Origin: Pseudomonas fortuita
GTDB taxonomy: Bacteria; Pseudomonadota; Gammaproteobacteria; Pseudomonadales; Pseudomonadaceae
Direction: 5' to 3'
NCBI RefSeq assembly: GCF_026898135.2
Contig: NZ_CP114035.2
Span: 6,241,501-6,305,500 of the forward strand
DNA length: 64,000 bases
The translations under genes and the position numbers were made by a program. How positions within the stretch are numbered: the first letter of the stretch is position 1; each line of letters starts with the position of its first letter. Below the pieces are notes generated by a model that was given only the letters and a program-made list of their open reading frames with translations, was not told the DNA's origin and did not search any database. Below, piece after piece: positions 48,110-60,820 of this stretch.

Positions 48110-49016
48110 GATGAGAAACCTCGGTTGGCGGAGACAAAGCCGCTGACCGATGGCTCGGCCATACGTGCAACGGCTGCGACAAGCTTATTATTTTCGAGGT
48201 AATATCAGACTCTAAACGGCCGATCCATAGCAGGTGATGGAAGAGCCGCTTCACGCTCATATAGTCAATATAGATATCACGTGACGCCTTTTCCAAAAGA
48301 GCTTTTAAGGGTATTTGATCCGTCTTTGACCCCGCGATGTATTCAAGTAAGTTCCCTATATTTTTCTCAGTCGGCAACGAGGGATGGATATTGGCATAAG
48401 TCCTGAGAACTCTGAGGTTCGCTAATCTAATCTTCGAGAGGTTTTCGTGCAGGACCAGCTTCCAGTCCACGCCCCTCATTGACCAGTATTTTTCCTCAAT
48501 AGCGAGCTTTTCAGCTATTCGATTCCGCACATGAAGATCAGCCTGCTCAAATTCCTTTCTATATTTTACTGAGCGAGCAGCTAACCTCGTTTCACCAGAG
48601 GGATCCAAGAAGGTGATGAGAAAGTCCGTCGTCATAACGACAGGTATCTGCGTCCCAGGATATACAGGGTGACGACAATTTATGCTTGAGGCAATTGCTT
48701 GAGTCTCAGCCTGTGTAAGCAGGGGGTACTGCTCTCGGATATCAATGATCGAGGCGTCGTGCTCAAGTACAGTGAGGTAATCTCGCTCCGCATTGGACAG
48801 CAGGTGATGAGTGCGGAAAATCTTAACTCCCGCAATCATATGGGAGACACCCTTTGATTTGATTTCCCACACCTTGATCCATGGTTTATAGGAATCTCTC
48901 ACTCCACTTCCACGGCCTGATTTAATTTTTTTATCTATTTTTGATTGGGTCATCAGCTGGCGGTGGGCAGCCTTGACCGGAGCTACGGGCGCAGATGCCA
49001 TGTTCAAGTCGCTCAT
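48102..49016 (-). CDS. tnsA: Transposase endonuclease subunit TnsA
   Basis: Restriction-endonuclease-like nuclease that cuts the 5' ends, allowing cut-and-paste transposition with TnsB; 304 residues. Catalytic residues by alignment to Tn7 (E63, D114, K132) are E77 (SNAERDY), D131 (MTTDFLI) and K151 (ARSVKYRK). The C-terminal winged-helix domain follows (PLKALLEKASRDIYI). ATG at 49016 (MSDLNMAS) is chosen; a GTG at 49031 is in frame. It is the first gene of the leftward tns operon, 160 bp from the right-end repeats. Confidence 0.9.
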   Translation of the reverse strand: MSDLNMASAPVAPVKAAHRQLMTQSKIDKKIKSGRGSGVRDSYKPWIKVWEIKSKGVSHMIAGVKIFRTHHLLSNAERDYLTVLEHDASIIDIREQYPLLTQAETQAIASSINCRHPVYPGTQIPVVMTTDFLITFLDPSGETRLAARSVKYRKEFEQADLHVRNRIAEKLAIEEKYWSMRGVDWKLVLHENLSKIRLANLRVLRTYANIHPSLPTEKNIGNLLEYIAGSKTDQIPLKALLEKASRDIYIDYMSVKRLFHHLLWIGRLESDITSKIISLSQPLHVWPSHRSAALSPPTEVSHHA

Positions 49017-49177
49017 GATTGGGCGACCCACTCGAACGGAACGAGGCTGGTGTGTCGTGTAAAGAGGACATGCCAGCGAGCGGGCTCAGCCAGGACAACA
49101 GTCACAGCGGTGCGTAGAGGATTGTCACCCAAATCTCCAAGGCCTGGCTCCGGCCTGATGTGCGGTCGGGGCCAGCC

Positions 49178-49245
49178 TTGTGACAACCTTTATTACGTTG
49201 TGACAACCTTTATTGTTTTGTGACAACCTTTATTAATCAAAAACA
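49178..49245. repeat. Right end of transposon with three phased TnsB-type repeats
   Basis: TTGTGACAACCTTTATT occurs at 49178, 49198 and 49218, exactly 20 bp apart and directly abutting, inverted relative to the left-end copies. The last runs into the terminal AATCAAAAACA. This dense array versus the spread left end is the asymmetry that orients Tn7 insertion. Confidence 0.9.
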
Positions 49246-49250
49246 TTTTT
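49246..49250. repeat. Right 5-bp target duplication / attTn7 insertion point
   Basis: TTTTT directly after the terminal ACA, matching the left copy at 18538-18542. It begins 19 bp after the last base of the glmS stop codon, close to the canonical attTn7 spacing. Confidence 0.8.
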
Positions 49251-49268
49251 ACCGGTCATGACAGCCTC

Positions 49269-51104
49269 TTACTCAACAGTCACCGACTTGGCCAGGTTAC
49301 GCGGCTGATCCACGTCGGTGCCTTTGAGCACGGCCACGTAGTACGACAGCAGTTGCAGTGGAATGGTGTACAGGATCGGCGCCAGCGCATCGGCGATGTG
49401 CGGCACCTTGATCACGTGAGTGCCTTCACCATTGGTCATGCCAGCGTGCTCGTCGGCGAACACTACCAACTCGCCACCACGGGCACGCACTTCCTGCAGG
49501 TTGGACTTCAGCTTTTCCAGCAGTTCGTTGTTCGGGGCAACGGTAACCACCGGCATGTCGTTATCCACCAATGCCAACGGGCCGTGCTTCAACTCGCCTG
49601 CCGGGTACGCTTCAGCGTGGATGTAGGAGATTTCCTTGAGCTTGAGCGCACCTTCCATCGCCACCGGGTACTGTGCACCCCGGCCGAGGAATAAGGTGTG
49701 GTGCTTGTCGGCGAACAGCTCGGCGATTTTCTCGACAGTAGCGTCCATGGCCAGGGCTTCACCCAGGCGGGTCGGCAGGCGACGCAGCTCTTCAACCAGC
49801 TCGGCTTCGACGCCCTCTTCCAGAGTACCGCGCACTTGGCCCAGGGCCAGGGTCAGCAGCATCAGCGACACCAGCTGAGTGGTGAAGGCTTTGGTCGAGG
49901 CCACACCGATTTCCGGGCCGGCCAAGGTCAGCAGAGTCAGGTCCGACTCACGCACCAGCGAGCTGATGCCCACGTTGCAGATTGCCAGGCTGCCGAGGAA
50001 GCCCAGCTCCTTGGCGTTACGCAGCGCGGCCAGGGTGTCAGCAGTTTCGCCCGACTGCGAGATGGAGACGAACAGGGTATCCGGCTGCACCACGACCTTG
50101 CGGTAACGGAATTCGCTGGCCACTTCCACCTGACACGGGATGCCAGCCAGGCTTTCCAGCCAGTAACGGGCAACCATACCGGCGTGGTAGCTGGTACCAC
50201 AGGCAACGATCTGCACGTTGCGCACTTTGGCGAACAGTTCGGCGGCCTGCGGGCCGAAGGCCTGTACCAACACGTTGTCCTTGCCCAGGCGGCCTTCCAG
50301 GGTGCGCTGGACCACACTTGGCTGCTCGTGGATTTCCTTGAGCATGAAGTGGCGATAGTTGCCTTTGTCGGCAGCTTCAGCACCTTCATGGTACTGCACG
50401 GTTTCGCGTTGAACCTTGTTGCCTTGCTGGTCCCAGATGGTGACCTGGTCACGACGGATTTCAGCGATATCGCCTTCCTCCAGGTACATGAAGCGGTCGG
50501 TGACTTGGCGCAGCGCCAGCTGGTCGGAGGCCAGGAAGTTCTCGCCCAGGCCCAGGCCGATGACCAGCGGGCTGCCGCTGCGTGCAGCTACCAGGCGGTC
50601 AGGCTGCCCGGCGCTGATCAGTGCCAAGCCATAGGCGCCATGCAGGCGTTTCACCGCGGCTTTCAGGGCATCGGCCAGGTCCGGGATGCTCTTCAGGGTG
50701 TGGTGGATCAGGTGGACGATGACCTCGGTGTCAGTCTGCGAACTGAAGACGTAGCCCAGGCCTTTCAGCTCTTCGCGCAGCTCTTCGTGGTTTTCGATGA
50801 TGCCGTTGTGCACCACAGCCACTTCATCGCCCGAGAAGTGCGGGTGGGCGTTGCCTTCGGTCGGCGCACCGTGGGTCGCCCAACGGGTGTGGGCAATACC
50901 CAGCTGACCTACCAGCGGGTCAGCGGCGACAGCAGCTTGCAACTCGCTCACCTTGCCGATACGGCGACGGCGCTCAAGTTCACCCGCCTGGGTCAGAACG
51001 GCCAGGCCGGCGCTGTCGTACCCACGATACTCAAGACGCTTGAGACCCTCGATCAGGATGGCCGTGATATTGCGCTCGGCGACAGCACCGACGATTCCAC
51101 ACAT
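49269..51104 (-). CDS. glmS: Glutamine--fructose-6-phosphate aminotransferase
   Basis: Makes glucosamine 6-phosphate for peptidoglycan and lipopolysaccharide. The 611-residue enzyme starts [12 protein letters not shown], with Cys2 as the glutaminase nucleophile. It has the glutaminase domain ([13 protein letters not shown]) and two SIS isomerase domains ([39 protein letters not shown]). It ends [13 protein letters not shown]; this conserved 3' end is the TnsD recognition sequence. The Tn7-like element has inserted 18 bp downstream, leaving the coding sequence intact but removing its own terminator. Confidence 0.97.
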   Translation of the reverse strand: MCGIVGAVAERNITAILIEGLKRLEYRGYDSAGLAVLTQAGELERRRRIGKVSELQAAVAADPLVGQLGIAHTRWATHGAPTEGNAHPHFSGDEVAVVHNGIIENHEELREELKGLGYVFSSQTDTEVIVHLIHHTLKSIPDLADALKAAVKRLHGAYGLALISAGQPDRLVAARSGSPLVIGLGLGENFLASDQLALRQVTDRFMYLEEGDIAEIRRDQVTIWDQQGNKVQRETVQYHEGAEAADKGNYRHFMLKEIHEQPSVVQRTLEGRLGKDNVLVQAFGPQAAELFAKVRNVQIVACGTSYHAGMVARYWLESLAGIPCQVEVASEFRYRKVVVQPDTLFVSISQSGETADTLAALRNAKELGFLGSLAICNVGISSLVRESDLTLLTLAGPEIGVASTKAFTTQLVSLMLLTLALGQVRGTLEEGVEAELVEELRRLPTRLGEALAMDATVEKIAELFADKHHTLFLGRGAQYPVAMEGALKLKEISYIHAEAYPAGELKHGPLALVDNDMPVVTVAPNNELLEKLKSNLQEVRARGGELVVFADEHAGMTNGEGTHVIKVPHIADALAPILYTIPLQLLSYYVAVLKGTDVDQPRNLAKSVTVE

Positions 51105-51107
51105 GGT

Positions 51108-51884
51108 TTATTTCTCCTGGCTGATCGCGGCGCAGATCAGGTTGATGCCGCGGGCTTGAATGTGTTCGCGTGCCGCGGCGGGCAGGCGTTCATCTGTAAT
51201 AAGGGTGTGCACGCTGCTCCAGGGCAGCTCAAGGTTAGGGATCTTGCGCCCCACCTTGTCCGACTCGACCATTACGATCACTTCACGGGCGACTTCGGCC
51301 ATGACCCGGCTCAACCCAAGCAACTCGTTGAAGGTGGTGGTCCCCCGGCCAAGGTCGATGCCGTCCGCACCGATGAACAGTTGGTCGAAATCGTAGGAGC
51401 GCAATACCTGCTCGGCGACCTGCCCCTGGAATGATTCAGAATGAGGGTCCCAGGTGCCACCGGTCATCAGCAGCACAGGCTCGTGTTCGAGGTCGCAAAT
51501 GGCTCGGGCCACGTTCAGCGAATTGGTCATCACCACCAGGCCGGGCTGGCGCCCCAGTTCGGGGATCATGGCTGCCGTGGTGCTGCCGCTGTCGATGATG
51601 ATGCGCGCATGTTCGCGGATACGCCCGACGGCGGCACGCGCAATGGCCTTCTTGTAGGAAGACACAGGCTGGGCCGGCTCACCGAGCAGTTCTTGCGGCA
51701 CCGGTACCGCACCGCCATAGCGCCGCAGCAACAGGCCATTGGTTTCGAGGGCAGCGAGGTCTTTGCGAATGGTCACTTCCGAAGTTTCGAAACGCTTGGC
51801 CAAGGCGTCCACGCTCACCTCACCCTGTTCGCTGAGCAAAGCCAGGATATTGTGCCGCCGCTGGGGTGTATTTCGTTTCGACAT
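51108..51884 (-). CDS. glmR: DeoR-family regulator of amino-sugar genes (GlmR-like)
   Basis: A 258-residue DeoR/GlpR repressor: N-terminal HTH (RRHNILALLSEQGEVSVDAL, SEVTIRKDLAALE) and a C-terminal sugar-phosphate sensing domain (IIIDSGSTTAAMIPEL, LFIGADGIDLGRG). It lies only 3 bp upstream of glmS in the same direction, so it is co-transcribed and probably senses an amino-sugar phosphate. Repeats TTTCGTTTCGA at its start are candidate autoregulatory sites. The symbol follows the position of the equivalent gene in other Pseudomonas. Confidence 0.85.
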   Translation of the reverse strand: MSKRNTPQRRHNILALLSEQGEVSVDALAKRFETSEVTIRKDLAALETNGLLLRRYGGAVPVPQELLGEPAQPVSSYKKAIARAAVGRIREHARIIIDSGSTTAAMIPELGRQPGLVVMTNSLNVARAICDLEHEPVLLMTGGTWDPHSESFQGQVAEQVLRSYDFDQLFIGADGIDLGRGTTTFNELLGLSRVMAEVAREVIVMVESDKVGRKIPNLELPWSSVHTLITDERLPAAAREHIQARGINLICAAISQEK

Positions 51885-51906
51885 TTGCTCTTAAGTTTCG
51901 TTTCGA
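51871..51906. promoter_or_regulatory. Direct repeats TTTCGTTTCGA at the regulator's promoter
   Basis: Two perfect 11-bp copies (51871-51881 and 51896-51906), 25 bp apart, span the start codon of the DeoR-type gene. TTTC(G)TTTC motifs are typical of AgaR/DeoR-type operators, so autoregulation is likely. Confidence 0.55.
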
Positions 51907-52019
51907 AAGATAATGGTTGCAATCAAAACCTAACACGCCCGTTTCGTCAAGCAGTTGCTGCCCTGTGGATAGTTTTGTCAGATTTGGCGCGGTCCCACTG
52001 GATTACCGATCGGCCAATA

Positions 52020-52052
52020 AAAAAGCCGACTTATTCGCATAAGTCGGCTTTC
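52020..52052 (-). terminator. Rho-independent terminator after glmU
   Basis: AAAGCCGACTTAT and ATAAGTCGGCTTT form a 13-bp perfect stem with a TCGC loop, between the glmU stop (52075) and the DeoR-type gene promoter. It ends the leftward glmU transcript. Confidence 0.9.
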
Positions 52053-52074
52053 GATCGAAGCAGCTGTGGGTAAC

Positions 52075-53442
52075 TCAGCTCTTCTTGATTTTCTCCGGCC
52101 GCTTCCAGCCCGAGATATTGCGCTGGCGCGCACGGCCTACAGCCAGGTCGGCAGCTTCGACGGTCTGGGTGATGGTTGAACCGGCTGCGGTGGTCGCACC
52201 GGCCTTGATTTCCACAGGCGCCACCAGCGAGTTGTTCGAGCCGATAAACACGTCCTCGCCCATTACCGTCTTGAACTTGTTGGCGCCATCGTAGTTGCAG
52301 GTGATGGTGCCAGCGCCGATATTGGTGCGTGCACCGATTTCAGCGTCGCCCAGGTAGGTCAGGTGACCTGCCTTGGCGCCTTCACCCAGGTGGGCGTTTT
52401 TCAGTTCGACAAAGTTACCCACATGGGCCTTGGCGTCCAGCACGCTGCCCGGGCGCAGGCGGGCGAACGGGCCGGCATCGCTGCACTCGCCCATCACGGC
52501 GCCTTCAAGGTGGCTGTTGGCTTTGACCACCGCGCCTTTGCGCAGGGTGGTGTTCTTGATGACGCAGTTAGGGCCGATCTGCACATCGTCCTCGATGACC
52601 ACTTTGCCTTCGAGAATCACGTTGATGTCGATCAGCACATCACGACCAACGGTCACTTCACCCCGTACGTCGAAGCGGGCCGGATCGCGCAGGGTCACAC
52701 CCTGGGCCATCAGGCGGCGGCCTTCACGCAGCTGGTAGTGACGCTCAAGCTCGGACAGCTGACGACGATCGTTGGCGCCCTGCACTTCCATCGGGTCGTG
52801 TGGCTGTTCAGTGGCCACCACCAGGCCGTCAGCCACTGCCATGGCGATGACGTCGGTCAGGTAGTACTCGCCCTGGGCGTTGTTGTTCGACAGGCGGCCC
52901 ATCCAGTCGGCCAGGCGCGCGGCTGGCAGGGCCAGAATACCGGTGTTGCCTTCCTTGATCGCTTTCTGCGCGTCGTTGGCGTCCTTGTGCTCAACGATGG
53001 CAGTCACCTTACCCTGCTCGTCACGCACGATGCGGCCATAGCCGGTCGGGTCATCGAGCGCGACGGTAAGCAGACCCAGTTGCTCAGCATTGGCCTTGGC
53101 CAACAGACGCTGCAAGGTCTCCACTTCGATCAACGGTACATCGCCGTACAGTACCAGCACGGTGTCGGCGGTCACGGCTGGCAGAGCCTGAGCTACCGCA
53201 TGGCCGGTGCCCAACTGTTTTTCCTGCATGACGAAGTTCAAGTCGTCAGCGGCCAGACGCTCGCGAACCAGCTCCGCACCATGGCCAATGACCACGTGGA
53301 TACCTTGCGGCTGCAGTTGGCGCGCACTGTGGATAACATGGCCAAGCATGGAGTTGCCGGCTACCGGGTGCAGCACCTTGGGCAGCGCCGAGCGCATGCG
53401 AGTGCCTTGGCCCGCGGCGAGAATAACGATATCGAGTGACAT
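52075..53442 (-). CDS. glmU: Bifunctional GlmU (GlcN-1-P acetyltransferase / GlcNAc-1-P uridyltransferase)
   Basis: Makes UDP-N-acetylglucosamine. The 455-residue protein has the N-terminal pyrophosphorylase motif [20 protein letters not shown], with [11 protein letters not shown] and YGDVPLI. A C-terminal left-handed beta-helix acetyltransferase ([46 protein letters not shown]) follows. It follows the atp operon terminator and is transcribed in the same direction as glmS. Confidence 0.97.
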   Translation of the reverse strand: MSLDIVILAAGQGTRMRSALPKVLHPVAGNSMLGHVIHSARQLQPQGIHVVIGHGAELVRERLAADDLNFVMQEKQLGTGHAVAQALPAVTADTVLVLYGDVPLIEVETLQRLLAKANAEQLGLLTVALDDPTGYGRIVRDEQGKVTAIVEHKDANDAQKAIKEGNTGILALPAARLADWMGRLSNNNAQGEYYLTDVIAMAVADGLVVATEQPHDPMEVQGANDRRQLSELERHYQLREGRRLMAQGVTLRDPARFDVRGEVTVGRDVLIDINVILEGKVVIEDDVQIGPNCVIKNTTLRKGAVVKANSHLEGAVMGECSDAGPFARLRPGSVLDAKAHVGNFVELKNAHLGEGAKAGHLTYLGDAEIGARTNIGAGTITCNYDGANKFKTVMGEDVFIGSNNSLVAPVEIKAGATTAAGSTITQTVEAADLAVGRARQRNISGWKRPEKIKKS

Positions 53443-53498
53443 TACTGGCTACCAATCCTGGGTGGTCAGTGAAATGACCGGGGAAATCAGAAAAAGAA

Positions 53499-53524
53499 AA
53501 AGGGTAGCCGAGGCTACCCTTTTA
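53499..53524 (-). terminator. Rho-independent terminator of the atp operon
   Basis: AAAGGGTAGCC-GA-GGCTACCCTTT, an 11-bp stem with A/T runs on both sides, 35 bp after the atpC stop. Confidence 0.9.
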
Positions 53525-53558
53525 CTCAATCGCAACAGAAGTTATCAGCCGAGGCCGA

Positions 53559-53978
53559 TTACTTGCCTTTGCGCATTTGCTGGACGGTACGCAGCTGGGC
53601 TGCGGCCTCGGCCAGACGTGCGGCGGCGGCACCGTAGTCGAAGTCCGCGCCTTTCAGATTCAGGGCGTTCTCAGCAGCCTTGAGGGCTTCCTGAGCTTGC
53701 GCTTCATCCAGGTCTGCAGCACGTTGCACGGTATCGGCAAGCACCTTGACCATGTTCGGCTGAACCTCGAGGAAGCCACCAGAGATGTAGAACACCTCTT
53801 GGGCGCCACCCTGCTTGGTCAGCGTGATCGGACCTGGCTTCAGATTGGTGATCAGCGGCGCGTGGCCTGGAGCGATACCAAGATCACCCAGGTTACCGTG
53901 CGCAACCACCATCTCGACCAGACCGGAGAAAATTTCTCCTTCCGCGCTGACGATATCGCAATGGACTGTCATAGCCAT
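53559..53978 (-). CDS. atpC: ATP synthase epsilon subunit
   Basis: F1 central-stalk subunit that couples and can inhibit rotation; 139 residues. The N-terminal beta-sandwich ([34 protein letters not shown]) and C-terminal two-helix domain ([20 protein letters not shown]) are complete. Last gene of the leftward atp operon, 43 bp after atpD. Confidence 0.97.
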   Translation of the reverse strand: MAMTVHCDIVSAEGEIFSGLVEMVVAHGNLGDLGIAPGHAPLITNLKPGPITLTKQGGAQEVFYISGGFLEVQPNMVKVLADTVQRAADLDEAQAQEALKAAENALNLKGADFDYGAAAARLAEAAAQLRTVQQMRKGK

Positions 53979-54021
53979 CTGCTTGCCTCAACCTGATAGC
54001 GCCCCTTGCGGGGCGCAGGAA

Positions 54022-55425
<1,404 letters not shown>

Positions 55426-56286
55426 TTAAACCGCGGCAGCGCCGCCGACGATTTCCGAGATCTCCTGGGTGATCGCAGCCTGACGCGCCTTGTTGTAGAT
55501 CAACTGAAGCTCTTTGATCAAATCACCGGCGTTGTCTGTGGCGTTCTTCATCGCGATCATCCGGGCCGCTTGTTCAGCAGCGTTGTTCTCGACCACCGCC
55601 TGGTACACCTGCGACTCCACGTAACGCACCATCAAGCCGTCCAGCAGCTCTTTTGCGTCGGGTTCGTACAGGTAATCCCAGTGATGCTTGAGATCCTGAT
55701 CCGGGGTTGCCACCAACGGTACCAATTGCTCGACCGTTGGCTTCTGGGTCATGGTGTTGATGAACTTGTTCGAAACCACGGAGAGGCGATCGATACGGCC
55801 GTCCAGGTAGGCGTCCAGCATCACTTTGACGGAGCCGATCAGATCGTTGATCGATGGCTCTTCACCCAAGTGGCTGATCGCTGCTACGACGTTACCGCCA
55901 AAGATGCGGAAGAAAGTCGCACCCTTGCTGCCGATCACGCACAGGTCGATTTCCACGCCCTGTTCGCGGTTTGCGTTCATGTCCTTGACCAGGGCCTTGA
56001 ACAGGTTGGTGTTCAAGCCACCGCACAGACCACGGTCACTGCTCACCACGATATAACCGGTGCGCTTTACAGGGCGCTCGATCATGAATGGGTGGCGGTA
56101 TTCCGGGTTGGCGTTGGCCAGATGACCGATCACCTGGCGGATACGCTCCGCGTAAGGACGGCTAGCAGCCATGCGCATTTGTGCCTTGCGCATCTTGCTG
56201 ACCGCCACTTTCTCCATGGCGCTGGTAATTTTTTGCGTGCTTTTGATGCTCGCAATCTTACTGCGAATCTCTTTTGCGCCTGCCAT
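55426..56286 (-). CDS. atpG: ATP synthase gamma subunit
   Basis: Rotary shaft of F1, 286 residues, with the conserved N-terminal helix [20 protein letters not shown], central [15 protein letters not shown] and C-terminal helix segment [20 protein letters not shown]. Lies between atpA and atpD. Confidence 0.97.
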   Translation of the reverse strand: MAGAKEIRSKIASIKSTQKITSAMEKVAVSKMRKAQMRMAASRPYAERIRQVIGHLANANPEYRHPFMIERPVKRTGYIVVSSDRGLCGGLNTNLFKALVKDMNANREQGVEIDLCVIGSKGATFFRIFGGNVVAAISHLGEEPSINDLIGSVKVMLDAYLDGRIDRLSVVSNKFINTMTQKPTVEQLVPLVATPDQDLKHHWDYLYEPDAKELLDGLMVRYVESQVYQAVVENNAAEQAARMIAMKNATDNAGDLIKELQLIYNKARQAAITQEISEIVGGAAAV

Positions 56287-56334
56287 GTATCACCTATCAG
56301 GTTAGCAAGCGGGGGCCTGAGCCCCCGCTGCGGC

Positions 56335-57879
56335 TTACCAGGTCTGGGTGGCCTTGAACTTCTCGATACCGGCTTTCAGGCCTGCGTCGATTTCGTCGTT
56401 GAAGTCACCCTTCACGTTGATCTTCGCCATCAGTTCAGCGTGATCACGGTTGAAGAAGGCGATCAGTGCTTGCTCGAAGCTGCCGATCTTGGAGACTTCT
56501 ACGTCAGTCAGGAAGCCACGCTCAGCGGCGTACAGCGACAGAGCCATGTCCGCAATGGACATCGGCGCATACTGCTTCTGCTTCATCAGCTCGGTAACGC
56601 GCTGACCATGCTCCAGCTGCTTGCGGGTCGCCTCGTCCAGATCGGACGCGAACTGGGCGAATGCAGCCAGTTCACGGTACTGAGCCAGCGCGGTACGAAT
56701 ACCACCGGACAGCTTCTTGATGATCTTGGTCTGAGCGGCACCACCCACACGGGATACCGAAACACCGGCGTTCACTGCAGGGCGGATGCCCGAGTTGAAC
56801 ATGGCCGATTCCAGGAAGATCTGACCGTCGGTGATGGAAATCACGTTGGTCGGAACGAACGCGGAAACGTCGCCTGCCTGGGTTTCGATGATCGGCAGAG
56901 CGGTCAGGGAACCGGTTTTGCCAGTGACAGCACCGTTGGTGAACTTCTCGACGTACTCTTCCGAAACGCGCGATGCACGCTCCAGCAGACGGGAGTGGAG
57001 ATAGAACACGTCGCCTGGGTACGCTTCACGTCCTGGTGGACGGCGCAGCAACAGGGAGATCTGACGGTAGGCAACGGCCTGCTTGGACAGGTCATCGTAA
57101 ACGATCAGTGCGTCTTCACCGCGGTCACGGAAGAACTCGCCCATGGTGCAACCGGCGTATGGCGCCAGGAATTGCAGTGCGGCGGATTCCGAAGCACTGG
57201 CAACAACCACGATGGTGTTGGCCAGGGCGCCGTTTTCTTCCAGCTTGCGAACGATGTTGGCAACGGTGGAACGCTTCTGGCCGACAGCTACATAAACACA
57301 GAAAATACCGGAGTCTTTCTGGTTGATGATGGCGTCGATGGCCATGGCGGTCTTGCCGATCTGACGGTCGCCAATGATCAGCTCACGCTGGCCACGGCCG
57401 ACAGGGATCATGGCGTCGACGGATTTGTAGCCAGTCTGTACAGGCTGGTCTACCGACTTACGCCAGATCACGCCTGGAGCAACTTTTTCGACCGCGTCGG
57501 TCTGGGTGTTGCCCAGAGGACCTTTGCCGTCGATCGGGTTACCCAGTGCGTCGACGACGCGACCCAGCAGTTCCTTACCAACCGGAACTTCCAGGATGCG
57601 GCCGGTGCACTTGGCGCTCATGCCTTCGGCGAGGGTGTCGTAGGCACCCAGGATCACTGCACCTACGGAGTCTTGCTCCAGGTTCAGTGCCATGCCGTAG
57701 ACGCCGCCCGGGAACTCGATCATTTCGCCGTACATGACGTCGGCCAGACCGTGGATCCGCACGATACCGTCGGAAACCGAAACGACGGTACCTTCGTTAC
57801 GGGCTTGGGAGCTCACATCGAGGTTGTCGATGCGGCCCTTGATGATTTCACTAATTTCGGAAGGATTGAGTTGCTGCAT
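56335..57879 (-). CDS. atpA: ATP synthase alpha subunit
   Basis: Non-catalytic nucleotide-binding F1 subunit, 514 residues, with Walker [17 protein letters not shown] near residue 169, [20 protein letters not shown] and the family signature [17 protein letters not shown]. It starts [15 protein letters not shown] with a typical membrane-proximal N-terminus. Confidence 0.98.
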   Translation of the reverse strand: MQQLNPSEISEIIKGRIDNLDVSSQARNEGTVVSVSDGIVRIHGLADVMYGEMIEFPGGVYGMALNLEQDSVGAVILGAYDTLAEGMSAKCTGRILEVPVGKELLGRVVDALGNPIDGKGPLGNTQTDAVEKVAPGVIWRKSVDQPVQTGYKSVDAMIPVGRGQRELIIGDRQIGKTAMAIDAIINQKDSGIFCVYVAVGQKRSTVANIVRKLEENGALANTIVVVASASESAALQFLAPYAGCTMGEFFRDRGEDALIVYDDLSKQAVAYRQISLLLRRPPGREAYPGDVFYLHSRLLERASRVSEEYVEKFTNGAVTGKTGSLTALPIIETQAGDVSAFVPTNVISITDGQIFLESAMFNSGIRPAVNAGVSVSRVGGAAQTKIIKKLSGGIRTALAQYRELAAFAQFASDLDEATRKQLEHGQRVTELMKQKQYAPMSIADMALSLYAAERGFLTDVEVSKIGSFEQALIAFFNRDHAELMAKINVKGDFNDEIDAGLKAGIEKFKATQTW

Positions 57880-57900
57880 TGCTCTGCTGCCCCTTCAAAC

Positions 57901-58437
57901 TCAAGATTTCAATGCTTCGGCCAGTTTCGCGATTTTGCCGCGAACAGAGCCATCGATTACCAGGTCACCAGCGCGGATGACGACGCCGCCAATCAGGCTG
58001 GCATCCTCCGACGCGTGCAGGCGCACTTCCTGGCCTAACCGTGCACTGAGAACCTTGGCGAGTTTGTCTTGCTGTTCTTGGTTCAACGCGAAGGCACTGG
58101 TGACTTCCACGTCCACGGATTTCTCTTGTTCTGCCTTGTACAGGTCAAACAGAGCGGCAATCTCCGGCAGAAGCAGGAGACGGTCGTTTTCCGCGGCAAC
58201 ATGAATGAAATTCTGTGCCTGTGCATTGAACTTGTCACCGCACACGTCAATGAACGTGGCGGCCTTTTCTGCGCTCGTCAGTCGCGGGGCCTTGAGCAGG
58301 CGCTGCATGGTGTCGTCTTGCGACACCGCAGCAGCCAGGCCGAGCATGGCTGACCAATTGGCCAGTTGCTGATGGGCCTGGGCATGCTCAAAGGCAGCCT
58401 TAGCGTAAGGTCGGGCCAACGTGGTCAGTTCTGCCAT
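57901..58437 (-). CDS. atpH: ATP synthase delta subunit
   Basis: Peripheral-stalk cap joining F1 to the b subunits, 178 residues. It opens [20 protein letters not shown] and ends with the conserved [20 protein letters not shown] segment. Placed between atpF and atpA in standard order. Confidence 0.96.
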
Positions 58438-58449
58438 GATCGCCCTCGC

Positions 58450-58920
58450 TTAAATTTCAGCGGCCAGTTTGTTAACCAGCTCCGCATGCGCGTTTTGATC
58501 GATTGTGGCGCCAAGGATCTTTTCAGCACCGCCAACGGCCAGAGCACCCACTTGGGCACGCAGGGCGTCTTTAGCGCTGTTCAGTTCCTGTTCGATCTCG
58601 GCCAGAGCCTGAGCCTTCACACGGTCAGCTTCGACGCGGGCCTGTTCACGGGCTTCCTCGACAAGCTGAGCAGCGCGTTTCTTGCTTTGCTCAATGATTT
58701 CGGCTGCCTGGGCTTTAGCTTCACGCAGTTGCTGGCCCGCTTTCTCTTGGGCCAGCTCCAGGTCGCGAGCTGCGCGGTTGGCAGCGTCCAAGCCGTCGGC
58801 AATCTTCTTTTGGCGCTCTTGCAGGGCAGTGATGACCGGAGGCCATACATACTTCATGCAGAAGAGTACAAAAATCAGGAAAGCAACGGATTGGCCAATC
58901 AGGGTTGCATTAATGTTCAC
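58450..58920 (-). CDS. atpF: ATP synthase b subunit
   Basis: Peripheral stalk, 156 residues: one N-terminal membrane helix ([20 protein letters not shown]) and a long charged coiled coil ([20 protein letters not shown]). Dimerises to hold F1 against a and c rotation. Confidence 0.97.
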   Translation of the reverse strand: MNINATLIGQSVAFLIFVLFCMKYVWPPVITALQERQKKIADGLDAANRAARDLELAQEKAGQQLREAKAQAAEIIEQSKKRAAQLVEEAREQARVEADRVKAQALAEIEQELNSAKDALRAQVGALAVGGAEKILGATIDQNAHAELVNKLAAEI

Positions 58921-58976
58921 GCCAACACCTCGCTCGGTCTTAATTCATACAGCCATCAACTCGTGGTGACGAGTGA

Positions 58977-59249
<273 letters not shown>

Positions 59250-59378
59250 TTACGTCGTATTGGTTAGGTTTTTAGTTTGAAGCGGTAAAACAAATCGTTT
59301 GGTACAGCATGCCCTTGCGGACTTTTTAAGCCCTCCCCCCGAACGGGCGGGGAAGGCTATCAGACACGCCAGGCGGTC

Positions 59379-60672
<1,294 letters not shown>

Positions 60673-60820
60673 CACAACTGCTCCTCGGAAGTCGACCAAC
60701 AAGTCAGCTATGACTTGGCATAATTTGTGCCGACAAAATGCGCGCAGAGTATAGGGGTGGATTAACCCCTATTCAACTCTTCGTAGTGATTTCCGACTGC
60801 GCGCTACAACAGGAATTGTT

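Larger units (their letters stand above)
18543..49245. mobile_element. Tn7-like transposon with ars and cop/cus cargo, inserted at attTn7
   Basis: A 30,703-bp element delimited by TGTT...AACA termini. Each end begins TGTTnnnGATTAATAAA followed by two variable bases and TTGTCACAAA, giving 24 matches in 29 positions. It is flanked by TTTTT on both sides. tnsA-B-C-D sit at the end next to glmS, the Tn7 orientation, and insertion is 18 bp past the glmS stop codon, the TnsD-directed attTn7 position. tnsE is absent; a second TniQ-like gene is present. Cargo is arsenic and copper resistance. All four core transposition genes are intact, so the element may be active. Confidence 0.93.

Noticed and set aside
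49032..49177. Fourth right-end TnsB repeat
   Set aside because: GGATTGTCACCC near 49112 shares only TTGTCAC, is in the opposite orientation and lacks the CTTTATT arm.
18543..49245. CRISPR-associated transposon (CAST)
   Set aside because: The extra TniQ raised the possibility, but there is no repeat-spacer array and no cas gene in the element.
49698..51434. 578-codon open frame antisense to glmS and its regulator
   Set aside because: Covers glmS and part of the DeoR-type gene with no recognisable domain.
55570..58038. 822-codon open frame antisense to atpG-atpA-atpH
   Set aside because: Spans three real ATP synthase genes on the other strand; low-complexity His/Gln/Val composition typical of antisense frames.
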